Part shown: one piece after another, positions 11,155 to 22,565 of the stretch | Layout: each line of letters begins with the position of its first letter | How positions within the stretch are numbered: position 1 is the first letter of the stretch | DNA from: Chrysogorgia sp. JL179-B06 | Taxonomy: Eukaryota > Cnidaria > Anthozoa > Scleralcyonacea > Chrysogorgiidae | Assembly (NCBI GenBank): GCA_035772405.1 | Contig: JAYKKM010000378.1 | Span: 464,501-528,500, forward strand | Direction of reading: 5' to 3' | Length of the DNA stretch: 64,000 nt | The notes under the pieces: generated by a model | What the model was told of the DNA's origin: nothing | Database searches by the model: none | Seen by the model: only the letters and a program-made list of their open reading frames with translations | Program-made: the position numbers and the translations under genes

Positions 11155-11325
11155 ATGAACACACGTCAACTGCTACGTGTCTTACAAAGTGACCCATATG
11201 CCAAATCAGTGTTTACAGATGTTTTACCCTCGGATCGTTTGCCAAGTCAGATACAGAAAAGACCTATAGAGGTTTTATTATAAACGTGGATCCAAGCGAT
11301 GGACCAGGTACACATTGGGTAGCTA
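11155..11325 (+). pseudogene. Adenain-type virion protease, N-terminal half (interrupted)
   Basis: The frame from ATG 11155 (MNTRQLLRVLQSDPYAKSVF) and a shifted frame from about 11,256 ending THWVA together match the start of the cysteine proteases of adenoviruses, Polintons and adintoviruses, which mature capsid proteins. The His of THW is the expected catalytic His. A frameshift lies near 11,250-11,262. The coding sequence breaks off at GGTAGC|TA (11,325), where element E begins. The rest of the protease, with Asp/Cys motifs, resumes at 55,232, 43.9 kb away. The TA is duplicated at both junctions. Confidence 0.8.
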
Positions 11326-11345
11326 CAGTACTGCCTAGAAATAAC

Positions 11346-11470
11346 CTAACACTGCGGTTGCGGTCATTTAGCGGTGAGGTTGCGGTGGATTAGCGGTGAG
11401 GTTGCGGTGGATTAGCGGTCAATTGGCGGCGAGGTTGCGGTGGATTAGTGGTGAGGTTGCGGTCTACAAA
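11346..11470. repeat. Subterminal direct repeats of element E, left end
   Basis: The unit gcggtgaggttgcggtggatta recurs about four times with small changes just inside the left terminus. The right end (55,135-55,210) has a different array built on acctaggtt/ccgaggt. Such arrays are typical transposase-binding regions. Confidence 0.65.
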
Positions 11471-11965
11471 ACCAACCGCATGAGAAAAACTACGTCGACT
11501 AAACACTTCGGGTTCCGACCTTGTCCGACTATTCAGTAACGCGCGTGTGTCAATAACAGTATGACAGTATGCCGTCCCATCCAAAATCAAATATTACTCT
11601 CGGTGTAAAAAGTAGAGTGCTATGTAAACAGCGGACTTTTGATTTGTGAAACCAACCAGTGAGTTTGTGATTATTATGAATGAATGAATAGTTTTCGCGT
11701 GACCTACAACCTCCTTGAAATATTTTGCGTTAAAGACACAGTGATCGGCGTTTGGAATATGGTTTGGAGTTGTTGTGGCAAATGGCACCACCAATGTCCA
11801 AAATCACGATCTGGCGGTTTCAGTTTACTTTCAGACGATTAGAAGTTCCGCATTGTGTCATTCTTTTCTCGGCCGTGATCAGTTTTAGATATACGAACTT
11901 CCGAACGCGCGTTTAAAACCCCGTGACGTTTGGAACGGAGGTAACCGGTCGGTTTCGCTAAACCT
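11471..11965. other. Element E internal sequence, non-coding
   Basis: No gene seen. The short segment gttgtggcaaatgg (about 11,772) has an inverted match near 12,627 (ccatttgccacaac), so this part may be an inverted duplication of the segment beyond 12,460. Confidence 0.4.
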
Positions 11966-12405
11966 AGAGTCAGTTCGCCACACACATAAAGTCAGTTCGC
12001 TACACACATAAACGGAAAGCGGAACTATATATCACCGAACGCGCGTTGGCGATTCCGATGTACATCTCTGAGTCACACTTATTGTGTATTATTATTATAT
12101 ATTAGCAGCTATTTCAACAAAACCTCGTTAAAATTAGCTTGGCAAAAGACTAGTATTTGAATAGGTATTGTTCGAGAGCATTAATGGCAACGCGCATTGG
12201 CGATGAACGGCATCTCTGTGAGCCATCGCTTAGATTCCATCTAAGAAATAAATCTAGATTTATAACGCTCTTGCACTGTCATTATTTGAGGTAATCTGTT
12301 TAGTAAATACGTATTAAACGAATCAATTTGATTGTTTTTTAATAAAGTTGTAGCGAACTGACTTAATGTGTGTAGCGAACTGACTTTATGTGTGGCGAAC
12401 TGACT
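11966..12405. mobile_element. Fold-back MITE with repeated gtcagttcgc.acacacata ends
   Basis: The left side has two copies of gtcagttcgcYacacacata and the right side has three inverted copies (tgtgtagcgaactgac). About 440 bp in total, non-coding. Confidence 0.65.
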
Positions 12406-12890
12406 AATTTATGTGTGTGCGGAGGCCTACAGTAATTACTCTGATCTCCGCTCCCAGAAATGTCAGTATTTCGTTGCCATTTGGCAGTTCATCACTGCCT
12501 TTTCACTTTACTGTCGGTTCAGTTTTCTTTTAAACGCGTGCTTCGGATGTTCCGGAGTAACTTCGCACAGCAAAAAAATCTGAAACTATTGTTATTAAAA
12601 TCGACTTTAGCGGTTTGGCCCCATTTGCCACAACATATTAAACTATCACAAACAACCAAACGCTTGAAGGACATTTTATCCCACGCGAAAATTGCTTCAT
12701 TGTTAAACATGGTAATCACAATTCCCCCGTTTGTCAATGCACTATACTATATGCACACACTATTCGCGTTTTATTCATTCGAAATACTGAAAAGTGCACG
12801 TTTAATAGTGGCAGTGTCAAATCCATCGGAATTTGACTATTATTCTGTTCCCGCGAGGTGTCACGCCGTTCTTATTCATAGCACTATATA
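12406..12890. other. Element E internal sequence up to the F insertion point
   Basis: A 161-codon open frame (12460-12945) runs through the E/F junction and into F's repeats, so it is not a real gene. Nothing else is recognised. Confidence 0.4.
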
Positions 12891-12891
12891 C

Positions 12892-13370
12892 CCTTACCAA
12901 ATTAAAACTATGGGAATTATATGGCAAATAGTGGGCCATATATGACCCATATATGGGAATGATATGGAAAGATAGGATGTCATATGGAAAAACTATGGTG
13001 CAATTTTTTGCTCACTTTTAAGATATGGGAAATGCATGGGATGGCTAGCTTGTGTTACCTACAATATGGTAAAACTATGGGAAGAAGCTGCCCATAGCTT
13101 TTCAATAGTATCCATATTTTGTTTGATATTTTTATTATATGGAAATTATATGGGAATTATACATACTCATGCATGTTGATTATACATATACTTTCCATAC
13201 ATCGTCTTGCACATGTCAATACGGAATTCATATGGGCTGACACAACCCATAGGTTTTCATGGAAATTATATGGGACACTCATAACATAAATATTATTACA
13301 TATACCATGACATCATCTTGCACAAGTGAATATGGGATTCATATGGGCTGACACAGCTCAAGCAGGGTTA
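12892..13370. repeat. Subterminal repeat array of F, left end (catatgg motif)
   Basis: Many copies in both orientations of short motifs such as ttatatggga, catatggg and aactatggg. The matching array on the right is at 53,680-54,067. Confidence 0.75.
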
Positions 13371-13675
13371 TATAGCACCCCTTTCTGGGAAACCAAAAAC
13401 TGAAGATTGAACATAAATTTAGTCCAATAGATCGACTATTCATACCTGACAAGGTATGAGACTCAAGGCCGACTAATTTTCATACCAGAAAAGACCATTT
13501 ATTACAATTGATGTTAATTTTTAATTTTAGAAATGTGACTAAATGCCATTGAAATTGATAGTGTTACAGAAAGCTCCATTTTCAGCTTAAAGCCTGAATG
13601 AATATATGTTTAAGTTTAGTTTAATGAATTTGTCACAATACATTTACAAGTTACTATTAACACAAAAAGTACATA
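13371..13675. other. Non-coding sequence of F between the repeat array and palindrome
   Basis: No gene or further repeat recognised. It lies downstream of the transposase 3' end. Confidence 0.4.
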
Positions 13676-13879
13676 CAAATACAACGAATAAGACAGGTGT
13701 GACAGGAGAAAGGAACAGGACTTACGTCCCAATTGACACCTGACCCCTTAATGGTAGATACAATTGGATTTTGGACTTAGCCAAAATCCAATTGTATCTA
13801 CCATTAAGGGGTCAGGTGTCAATTGGGACGTAAGTCCTGTTCCTTTCTCCTGTCACACCTGTCTTATTCGTTGTATTTG
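13676..13879. repeat. Perfect 99-bp-arm palindrome
   Basis: The left arm 13676-13774 and right arm 13781-13879 are exact reverse complements, separated only by acttag. The outer ends are caaatacaacg and cgttgtatttg. Perfect identity implies a very recent fold-back insertion or duplication. It lies 55 bp downstream of the transposase stop. Confidence 0.9.
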
Positions 13880-13933
13880 GGATTACATGTATATAATATA
13901 TATATAAAAAATACGCTCATGTTTCATTTATAT

Positions 13934-16900
13934 TCAGTCCTTTTCGAATTGGTTTGGAAAGTGGGCTACATATTGTATATCATTGTCTGAAATCTCTATG
14001 TACAAACAAAGCTCCAACAAATCATCAAGTGTAATTATTTCAGTGCAAAGTCTATTTGGTTTGCTCACTGTGACAATGTGGGTTGCTGGCATTTCTAGTA
14101 TTTCATGTTGTTCACAAACACTTCCCGAGATCTTTGACATTGGCACAACCACTGCCCCAGAGGAGATAGTAGCATTCAAATCACCAGGTACATTGAAGAA
14201 AGCTTCAACTTGACCGTAGGCAACGGTTCCTTCTTTCTTGTATGCAACAGTGAAGGAATTTCTCTTCACCACTCTCTTGTACATTCTGGAGTGAAAAATA
14301 GTGTTTTCCGCTTGAAGTCTTGTAAAGTATTTTACAGTGCAGAGTGATTCGATTTCCAAAGCCGAAATTAGATCATCTTCAAATATGGGATCTAGGAGTC
14401 TGCTCTTTAATGCACTAACAGCATAGAAACCTTGTTTCAGAGGAGTTCTATTACTCCTACAAGAAAAAAATAGTAAAGAACTATATATACCATATATTGG
14501 TCTTACTCTGATGAAGGGCTCCGCTCGAAACGTCAGTATTTCGTCATTAAATTCTTGGAAGTTTACCTCCTTTTCACTTTGCTATATATATATATATACC
14601 ATACATCTCTTGAATAGCCAATTAACTTCATTGACAACATGATTCAAAATAGCCAATAAAAATATTACATTGAGAAGTGCTATACAGTACCTGTTGCAGT
14701 GACCCTGAAGTTGCAAAGTAATATCCTTTGCACTTCCTGGTAGCATCTTGTTGACCAAGCTTGGCAGGTGTTGTTGACTTGTGACAGAAGTCATGATCTG
14801 AAATTACATTTAAAAATCTATACTAGCATGTTAATGGTAAGGGTGCATACTTAACTATTTTATCTGGCTAATGCTAGACCATTTTATTCAGCACAGTGAA
14901 GAGCAGTCTGCAAGAGCTCATTCAGTGTCGACGATCAGCAATGTGAACGAGCTGAAATAGTGACAAACAAAAGCACACTTGGTTAAAATTGTGATGGCGA
15001 ATGGAGAATCACCAAAAAATAACAACGAAAGAATGTCAGGAGTATACCCAATTATTAGAATTGGAACGCAATCAGTTTTCAAATTCAGATGGCTGATATG
15101 TGCACCCCTAGCTGTGCCCTGCTTGTCAGCGCTCTTAATTGTGCTGAATAAAATGGTCTGGCACTAGCTAGATAAAATAGTAGATTATAGATATTACAGT
15201 AAAACTGATTCAGAACACATGATATTTCATTATTAATAAGCTGATTACTTGTAAGTTGAATATTATTGGTATCAACCTCACCTGGCTAGCAATATTCTGT
15301 GTCCCATGAAAATAGCTCCCGATGTCCCCATTCCAGTCATCAAACACAAACAGTGAACTGGTCCGAAGAGGTCCATGATCCATTACACACTTTTTTAAGT
15401 GGAGTAACATGTGATGGTTCATCAGAACATACCTAGGATTTGGCAAGAAAGAATGTACAAAAGCAAGATATTAACCCATGAAGGAGCAAAGGTGCATCAG
15501 GGCTCTTGATATCAGCTGATATCAGCTGGATAAATATGACAAAGCAGTACTGTTCTCTTTTACAACCCTTATATTTACCAACTCACCATAATAAACATCA
15601 AACATTTCCACAAAATGAATCATAGTTTTCCAGTCTTTTCAAGTTGTTCTGGTGATATTGATGTTCCCGACAGCAAGTAAATTCCACCAACCAACAATGA
15701 ATAATGTTGGTGCAACTCGTCATCAAGGACATCTTTCATGCAAGGCAGAGAGTAATAGAAAAGCCAGTTTCTATACTCTGTGGCTGAAAGTACATAGGAA
15801 AAACATGTTTCACAATGTTAAAATATACAGTAAACACTAAGGCCACACCAATTTAATTGTTCGGGGCACGGATCCGACCGACCCTGTTTTTGTGAAACCA
15901 AAATAAAATGTGCACGTATTATTTACTTTGATCAAAAATTGGTTATTTTTGCGCTTTTCAACCTCGTACCCAGGGGTTTCATCGGCGAGATGGGTGAAAA
16001 GACTGTGTACGAGCTTTTATTTTTATATTTCCATATTTTTCCGACCGACTGACGCTAAAAATTTTGAAAAACATCCGTGCCCCAAAGTATCAAATTGGTG
16101 TGGCCTAAGATCTGATTAAATGAATACATGAATTTATTACAAACCTTTCCAAAATTTTATTTGATGTTCAAATACTTCTTGGAACCCTGGTTACAACATT
16201 TGGAGGCTTAATTCCTAGAAGGCGCTTGTCAACAACCCCCACACTATTCCCACAATACCACCTTCGGCCACTATGTTTTGAGCTGAACCAAAGACCAATC
16301 AGCTGCTTCACAACACCAAGAAATACACAATGCATTGTATCAATAGCAATACCATTGAAAATATCAAAACTTGGCAGTTGCAAAAGACGACTTGGAGCCT
16401 TTAAGCCATGAACCAAGAAAAAGGGGGAAAGAGAAACCTGGTATATTAGCTTTCTTCTAAATAATTAACCCATTAAGGGGCAAAGGTGTATGATCACTCT
16501 GCTCAAATAGAATCATCTAAAGAGTTAATTCATTTTTGAGACAGACTAGTTTACATAGATCAACAACGTACCACTGAATTACTTTCAAGCGCATGGTATG
16601 AGTGAACCCTAACTTCCTCTGCAGTTCGTATTTCAGCATGTCCTGTTGGTGTGTTTCTGAATGGGAATGTCATAACATGACCCCGCTCACTAGTTTTGAC
16701 AACTTCTCCATGTTCATTGCAGTAGCAACAGCTGTCATGGCCAGTGAAAGTAACCTGCTCCACGATGGCTGCACGAGCAGGAAGATCAAAGTGGCCTGAC
16801 AATGGTATCACCTTTGCATTTTCTTTCCTCCCATCTGGAAGTACCACATCAATTCCTGTAATTAAGACCACATGAGTTCTAGAGTTATTATATTCTGTTC

Positions 16901-19106
16901 TGAGTCAGGGTTTTTTTATTTTATAAACTATTTTACCAGTTTATATAAACTGGTTAGTGGTACTGTAAATAACCTGTGTAGATCGTTAATTGATTTTAAA
17001 CTTATATAAATTTAAATTCAAGTAAGATTAAACAGGTTGTTCCTGTTACAATTTGGCTGCTAGTGCTGTTTTTTTTGTTGTGTTTCTTTGCAAATCTCAA
17101 GTTTGTCAGAATTTGGGATCAACTCATTTTATACAACTCATTTTGGCTTCTTAATAATTCCTTTTCTGTACCATTTTTTAAATTGATTATGTGATGTATG
17201 GTTCTTTATCTTGGCCATTTCTGATGGAAGTTTAGCTTCTCTTGGAATTTGTTTAGAAGAGTAATACTTACCATGAATTTCTGTTTCATCTAAAGTCTCA
17301 ACAAATGGCTTGAGGAAAGTGGAGAAAAATGGTTTCTCTTCTCCGAACCATAAGCCTGCAAATATCCTATACTTGTTCTTTATCCTAAAAATATAGAGAT
17401 AAGAAAATGTTTGAAAGAACGAAAGATTGCAACACCGTCTGTGTTAACCTTGACAGAGATGTTGTAAGGTTCCGACAAAACACCATTTGTAACACATTGT
17501 CTTTGATAAAGAGAGCCATCGTACACATCCTCTATGTTTCTTGCAGAATGTTTCCTACGTTGAAATTTGTAGTTAAGCCATCGACAAATTCAGAATCTGA
17601 AAATATTAAAAATAATTAGTATTACAGTAGAAACTGAGTTTTACGAAACCGTGTTTTATAACCACCTGCCGTTTGACCAATATTTCTAGAACGGGCGAAC
17701 ACCTGTCGTTTACGACCATTTTTGCTTCGCAACAGGGATGGTCATAAAAATCAGGTTCTATACTGTAATATTACAAATCTTGTAATATCATGGTCACTTC
17801 TAAATATTTTGTTTCATGATTAACATTGTATTTCCCTCATGACTTGTAATAAATAATGGTTTGCCCATCCAGCCTCGTCATTTTAGATGAAAAGAAAGGT
17901 TATGACTCTCAAGGGACTTGAGACAAACCCCGAGTGTTAAAGGTCCATTAGTTCTAATCGTCCCTCATCCAATATTGACAAGGGGTGATTGGAATTTAGT
18001 ATTTTATTACTATGCATGAGGTGATCACCCCTCATAACAATCATCAGGATGATGTAAGCAGCTTCACAAGATACCACAGACAAAGTCAGGGCACTGTTTA
18101 CTAATTCTAAAAGATAAAGACCTTAATCCTTTGAACACTATTGTTCTGACCATGAACAGTGAAGTAAATATATAACATACAATTTACACTGTAACTTACC
18201 AGCAAAATAGTTCTGCAGCTGCTTTGCAATGAGAACTTCAATGAAATGGGCAGCAGTTTCAGCAAGGTGTTTCCCACAAATATGGCAGTTTCCATTCGCC
18301 TTGCTCTTGCCATGGTACGCCTTACAATATCCACAAAATAAGTGCTTGACTATGTTACTTTTGGCTTGGCTCACAAAGTCCAGAAGTTTCCTAACTGTTG
18401 TGTGGCAGTTATTAGGCCTAGGACAATGTGCTTCGATCACTGCAAGTAAATCTTTAAATGCTTCGCGAGTAAGCTTATACCTCATCACGAACGACAGTAA
18501 CAAAACAGCACTTGACATGGCAGTGATTGGTGCAGCTGAGAAAAGCAGTTCATCGCTTTCTGTGTTAGTGGGTTCATTTCCTTCGTTATCAATAATAAAT
18601 TCTAAGTCTGAATCAAACTCGTTGTCACTGGAACCATCCAAAAAACTGTTATCATCTTTGAGAAATCTTTGATATGTTAGTGGTTGGTCATTGTCACTCA
18701 AGACAAGGTCATAATTCTCGTCTTGTGTGGAAAAACTTTCTTCATCTCCAAACGATCGATCCTCGTGAACACACGCATCTTCGTTATTATCTTGTTCACA
18801 TGTTGTTTCATATGATATACCATTTGTTTCTTCCGCCATAACACTAGGATCTTCGGCAAAAACATCTAACAAATCTCCGAACATCGATGCAATATCACTG
18901 TCCCTGATCAGATTTTCGTGCGAAGCGTTCAAGATGAACTCCTCATCCTCATCACTAGTGTCAGAAAAGTTGACTTGTGGACGGTTACGACTGATTAGTT
19001 TTCGTTTCATTGCTCTCCTTGCCGCTGGGAATTCATACGGATTAAAGTGGCGTACATATTCCTTGTATGGTCCCCGTAACTTTCTGCGTTCGCTGCCATC
19101 CGCCAT
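13934..19106 (-). CDS. CACTA/EnSpm-type transposase of element F (multi-exon)
   Basis: Transposase_21-like DDE enzyme that cuts and joins element ends in the nucleus. Exons seen (descending): 19106-18200, an acidic N-terminus then a zinc motif (CGYC, CHICG); about 17,580-17,390 with NIEDVYDGSLYQRQ and NTDGVAIFRS; to about 17,273 with FAGLWFGEEKPFF; 16,858-16,572 with CCYCNEHGEVV; about 16,430-16,145 with IDTMHCVFLGVVKQL, RLLGIKPP and TRVPRSI; about 15,790-15,620 with NWLFYYSLP; 15,446-15,283 with HGPLRTSSLFVF; about 14,790-14,690; and 14,450-13,934 with the stop. The DTMH box is the D-x-x-H signature of CACTA transposases. Exons end in GT/AG. I saw no disabling change, but one boundary (before 17.58 kb) does not resolve and may hide a further exon. 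Confidence 0.78.
14504..14538 (+). ncRNA. Penelope-type minimal hammerhead ribozyme motif
   Basis: Reads tact-CTGATGA-agggctccgctc-GAAA-cgtc-agta: conserved CUGAUGA, a short stem II (gggc/gctc), GAAA, an almost absent stem III (ACGU), the GUC cleavage triplet, and a 4-bp stem I (tact/agta). Such stem-III-poor hammerheads are known from the terminal repeats of Penelope-like retroelements. A second copy is at 58,994-59,028 (-). It sits in a transposase intron beside a (TA)n tract. Confidence 0.6.
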
Positions 19107-19673
19107 GTTGTTTAGACTATCACGGGCGTTCGTTGCGGCAACCACTGAGGGTCTTTAACCGATTGGGGACTAGGACTAGTTGGGGTACAGTCAAAAACAG
19201 TTGGTAATATAGTAACTAGTCCTAGTCCCCACTCGGTGAAAGACCCTCGGTGGATTGCCCTAGTGCCGACCGTTAGCGGAATATTTTGTCCAAAATCATT
19301 TTGTGATCCTAATAACCCTCCGCCTGTGTTTTTCAATCCACTTTTAAAAAAATTTTAAAAATTGTAATACGTATCGTATTTAAAACAATCCACGAACTCC
19401 TTATTGACCGCTGACCAAACATATCGGATGTCACCCGCAAACAAGTGAGGCATTGTGGGATGCATGCACGTGATCTTATCTTAACCAGTTATATCGAAAG
19501 ATTGCAATCACGTTACTTTGTTCCATTTGGCGTCGTTTTCATACTTTTCAAATATCTTTCAATTGTGTTTTGAGATTGTCGCAAGTGCCCCACTGTTCCG
19601 TCTGGATATTAAACGCTTATTTTCAATTTAAAATTCAAATTATCATCGTATTCTGTTACATAAACTTCGCAAG
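19107..19673. promoter_or_regulatory. Divergent promoter region of element F, with a fold-back
   Basis: The transposase (-) starts at 19106 and the companion gene (+) at 19674, so this 567-bp interval should carry both promoters. Within it, 19,147-19,253 is an imperfect palindrome (gagggtctttaaccgattgg... mirrored to ...gaaagaccctc) containing ggactaggactagt. No clear TATA box assigned. Confidence 0.5.
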
Positions 19674-20047
19674 ATGCTTCCACGTAATGCAAGACAGAGA
19701 AACACCCCAGCTCGTGTGAGAGAAGAAGATAAAGTAAAATGTTTTTTTATGTTTGGCACGAGCCGCCACGTGGTGCTACATTGTCTATCAATAATTTAAT
19801 ATCTTTTATAGCTTTTATATTGGTAATATATGCGACATTAAACGGCAAATTATGTTGTCTTTTATATACAGAGACATGGTATCTTGTAAAATATGAGGAT
19901 GACGAAAACCTGAGGGTACTACATAAAGACGACATTGAGGATATATTTGAAGATGACGAGGAAGAGGATTTGGAAATTGGCGACGTTGTGAGTGCCATAT
20001 GGCTTCCAAATGGACAATATTATGATGCCAAGATTCTAAACAAAGGA
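19674..20047 (+). CDS. Companion gene of element F, 5' exons
   Basis: Exon 1 (19674-19733, MLPRNARQRNTPARVREEDK) ends before gtaaaa. Exon 2 (19874-20047) follows an AG and continues in frame with TWYLVKYEDDENLRVLHKDD, then a strongly acidic stretch and LEIGDVVSAIWLPNGQYYDA before gtgagt. The second exon looks like a small Tudor/SH3-like fold (GDVVSAIW...YYDAKIL), but that is shape only. It is transcribed away from the transposase. Probable continuation exons lie beyond nested element A at 52,471-53,446. Possible role: DNA-binding or regulatory partner of the transposase, by analogy to plant TnpA. Confidence 0.55.
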
Positions 20048-20123
20048 GGTGAGTTTAATGTCTAACTTATGAGTTGTTTCTGTCAGGACAATTCACTATA
20101 ATAAAGGCACACTCTGTGTGTTG

Positions 20124-20345
20124 AGGTTTAGGCTAAAAGGGTTGATTCAAAAGGACCTTTCTGTTTTTGTTTGGTCTTTGTTCTTGGTTAGGTTCGGGTT
20201 GACTACGGTTAGGATTAGGTTTAAGGTTAGGGTCAAGGTTAGGATTAGGATTATTATTGGGATTAGGGTTAGACTAGTTCTTGATGATTGAGAATGTCCT
20301 TGACTCTTGAGTCATCCCTCCTTTTGAGTCATCCCTTTTAGCCTA
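20124..20345. mobile_element. Fold-back MITE with telomere-like ggttagg core
   Basis: The outer arms ggctaaaagggttgattcaaa and tttgagtcatcccttttagcc are inverted. The interior is a degenerate run of ggttaggg/ggattagg words. A second copy of the family is at 49,597-49,825. This is an internal dispersed repeat, not a telomere. Confidence 0.7.
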
Positions 20346-20886
20346 CACCATGTGTTGACAGAAATACAGAAGTTGTGCATGGTCTGGTTCCTGGGGACCA
20401 TAGATGGGGAAAAGAAACTCTAGGGGGGGGGGGGGGGGCGGGGAGGGGGGGGTAGAAAAGGTGGGCCAGGGGTTATTGCAGATAAGTGTTTCTAGTAATA
20501 AACATAATTGTTGAATTGTGGAATGCAATGTAATTATTACTCGGGCTACCTGTTGAAGCCAAGTCTAGGTTTCGGCTTTATTTTATTTGGTGACAGCTTG
20601 TTCAGCTGTGTATTTTCCATTGTTCCTCGGACCCACACCTCGCACAAAATGTTGTTGTTTGCCAACTGTTAGTTGGTCTGCACAGCCAGATACATTGTAC
20701 ACTCCTTTCAAACTGTTTTTTGTCCTTGATTATATGGAGGCAAGCTGGCTTGGTATCTGAGCTGTCTCACAAGTGTGCCATTCGCCAACTATTAGTTGGC
20801 CTGCACAGCCAGATACACACATTCAAACTGATTTTGGCCTTGATTACACGGAAGCGAACTGCCTCGGTATCTGAGTTTGCTCACTA
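20346..20886. other. Poly-G tract and tggaggcaagctgg direct repeats
   Basis: A G-rich run occupies about 20,421-20,452. A motif of the type gattatatggaggcaagctgg occurs at about 20,731 and, diverged, at about 20,842. An inverted relative lies just outside A's right end at about 51,856-51,900. No gene seen. Confidence 0.5.
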
Positions 20887-21040
20887 AAGCCTGGTTTCTA
20901 TATGGTCGCTGCGCTGTCTTTACGGTCGCATAAGTTAAGCAGTGAAGCGTGTTTCTTTTGTTATGACAAAAGAAACACGCTTCACTGCTTGACTTGCGCG
21001 ACCGCAAAGACAGCGCAGCGACCATATGGAAACCAGGCTT
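20887..21040. repeat. 154-bp palindrome
   Basis: The arms aagcctggtttctatatgg and ccatatggaaaccaggctt continue inward, nearly perfectly matched, to a centre near 20,963 (ttttgttatgacaaaa). Fold-back element, non-coding. Confidence 0.85.
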
Positions 21041-21179
21041 AACCATGACAGTAATCTGTCAATTGTCCAATACTAAATGAGGCAAACATTATAAATGCAC
21101 TAAAATTATAAATATATTTATGGTGTCAGCATAAACAGGAATCGTCTGCACACAGGCTACACTGCAAAAAATGAAAAAC

Positions 21180-21605
21180 TAGGCAAGATTTTTTTTCTTG
21201 TTTTAAGATTTATTTTCTTGTTTCAAGATTTATTTTCTTGTTTTAGGATATTTGTTCTTGATTAGAAGATATATTTTCTTGTTTTAAGATTTTTATTCTT
21301 AATAAGAAAAACAAGATAGATATATTTTCTTGTTTTAAGATTTTGTTTCTTGTTTTAAGATTTTTATTCTTGATAAGAAAAACAAGATAGATATATTTTC
21401 TTGTTTTAAGATTTTGTTTCTTGTTTTAAGATTTTTATTCTTGATAAGAAAATCACGATAGATATATTTTCTTGTTTTAAGATTTTTATTCTTGATAAGA
21501 AAAACAAGATAGATATATTTTCTTGTTTTAAGATTTGTATTCTTGATAAGAAAAACAAGATAGATATACTGTATTTTCTTGTTTTAAGATTTTTTTGATT
21601 TTGTT
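21180..21605. repeat. Subterminal repeats of A, left end
   Basis: About ten copies of ttcttgttttaagattt, alternating with ttcttgataagaaaaacaag and agatagatat. The corresponding right-end array is at 51,540-51,846. Confidence 0.85.
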
Positions 21606-22565
21606 TCTTGGAGAATATATTATTATTATTATTATAGTCTTTATTTCTACACGGTACTATTATGATACTTTTAATTAGAAAATGTCACATTTATTCATCA
21701 GAGATATCTGAACACACGTAATCATCTAAACACCAAAGCTAGGCTTGATGGAAAAAGCATCAGCTGCATGAACCTGAATATCTCACCAAAATGAGATATA
21801 ATGAGCATTTAATCTAACAAATTGAGGCTACATATCGAAAAAATGTGGAACTAACTACAACTACAGAAACAATCTATTACTTAACATTTATTTACTGGGA
21901 GTCGCACCGAGGGAAAAAGTGCATAGTGCTTTCTTAGGTCCCAGTAAGTAAATATTTTATTATATACCAGATCCAAGTGTCAAACTTTAATTCAACTCTT
22001 TTACCCTGGGAGGCTTCTATTGGCAAGTAAAATCGTCTGGCTTTAGCCAGAGTAAAATACTCTGGATAATTGCCAGAGTAAAATACTAAAGACACTCTTT
22101 GGGCACAACAGATTCAGTAAATTTTCAATTTGATCAGTGGTTTAATTGGCTAGGGGACATTTATTTTGACTGCATAACTGATATTGATCTGAATGATTTT
22201 ATTATTCACCGGTCCCTAACATAGTATTCATCACTCAGAGCTGTCACTGGTAAATAGTTGAATTTCATGACTTTCTTTTGACACTTGGTATATAATAAAG
22301 GTATTTGTTATATAAAATGCAGTGTTTTATCAGTGCATGATTCCACCACAAATAAAATTATTCAAATTTATTTTATATAATAAAGAGAACAATACATGGA
22401 TATTTGGAAATTATTATATTTCTTGTGTTTGAATGTCTCACTTTTCAAATACATGTACAGTACTTTCATATTTTTGCACATCCATGTACTATTCTCTATG
22501 TACGGTAATAAATTTAAAACATTATATCATACAGTACATGCAGACCCGTAACCTGACAGAAAAGC
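21606..22565. other. Non-coding DNA between A's repeats and the transposase 3' end
   Basis: A short (att)n run at about 21,620. Paired copies of ctggga/gtcccag and ccagagtaaaatact near 21,900-22,090 form small inverted or direct repeats. No coding signal. Confidence 0.4.

Noticed and set aside
12460..12945. 161-codon plus-strand ORF
   Set aside because: It runs across the E/F element junction into subterminal repeats and has no recognisable domain.
18229..18672. 147-codon plus-strand ORF
   Set aside because: It lies antisense to the transposase first exon, which has conserved motifs and splice sites.
20210..20280. Telomere or telomere fusion site
   Set aside because: The ggttaggg words are degenerate and lie between inverted MITE arms that recur at 49.6 kb.
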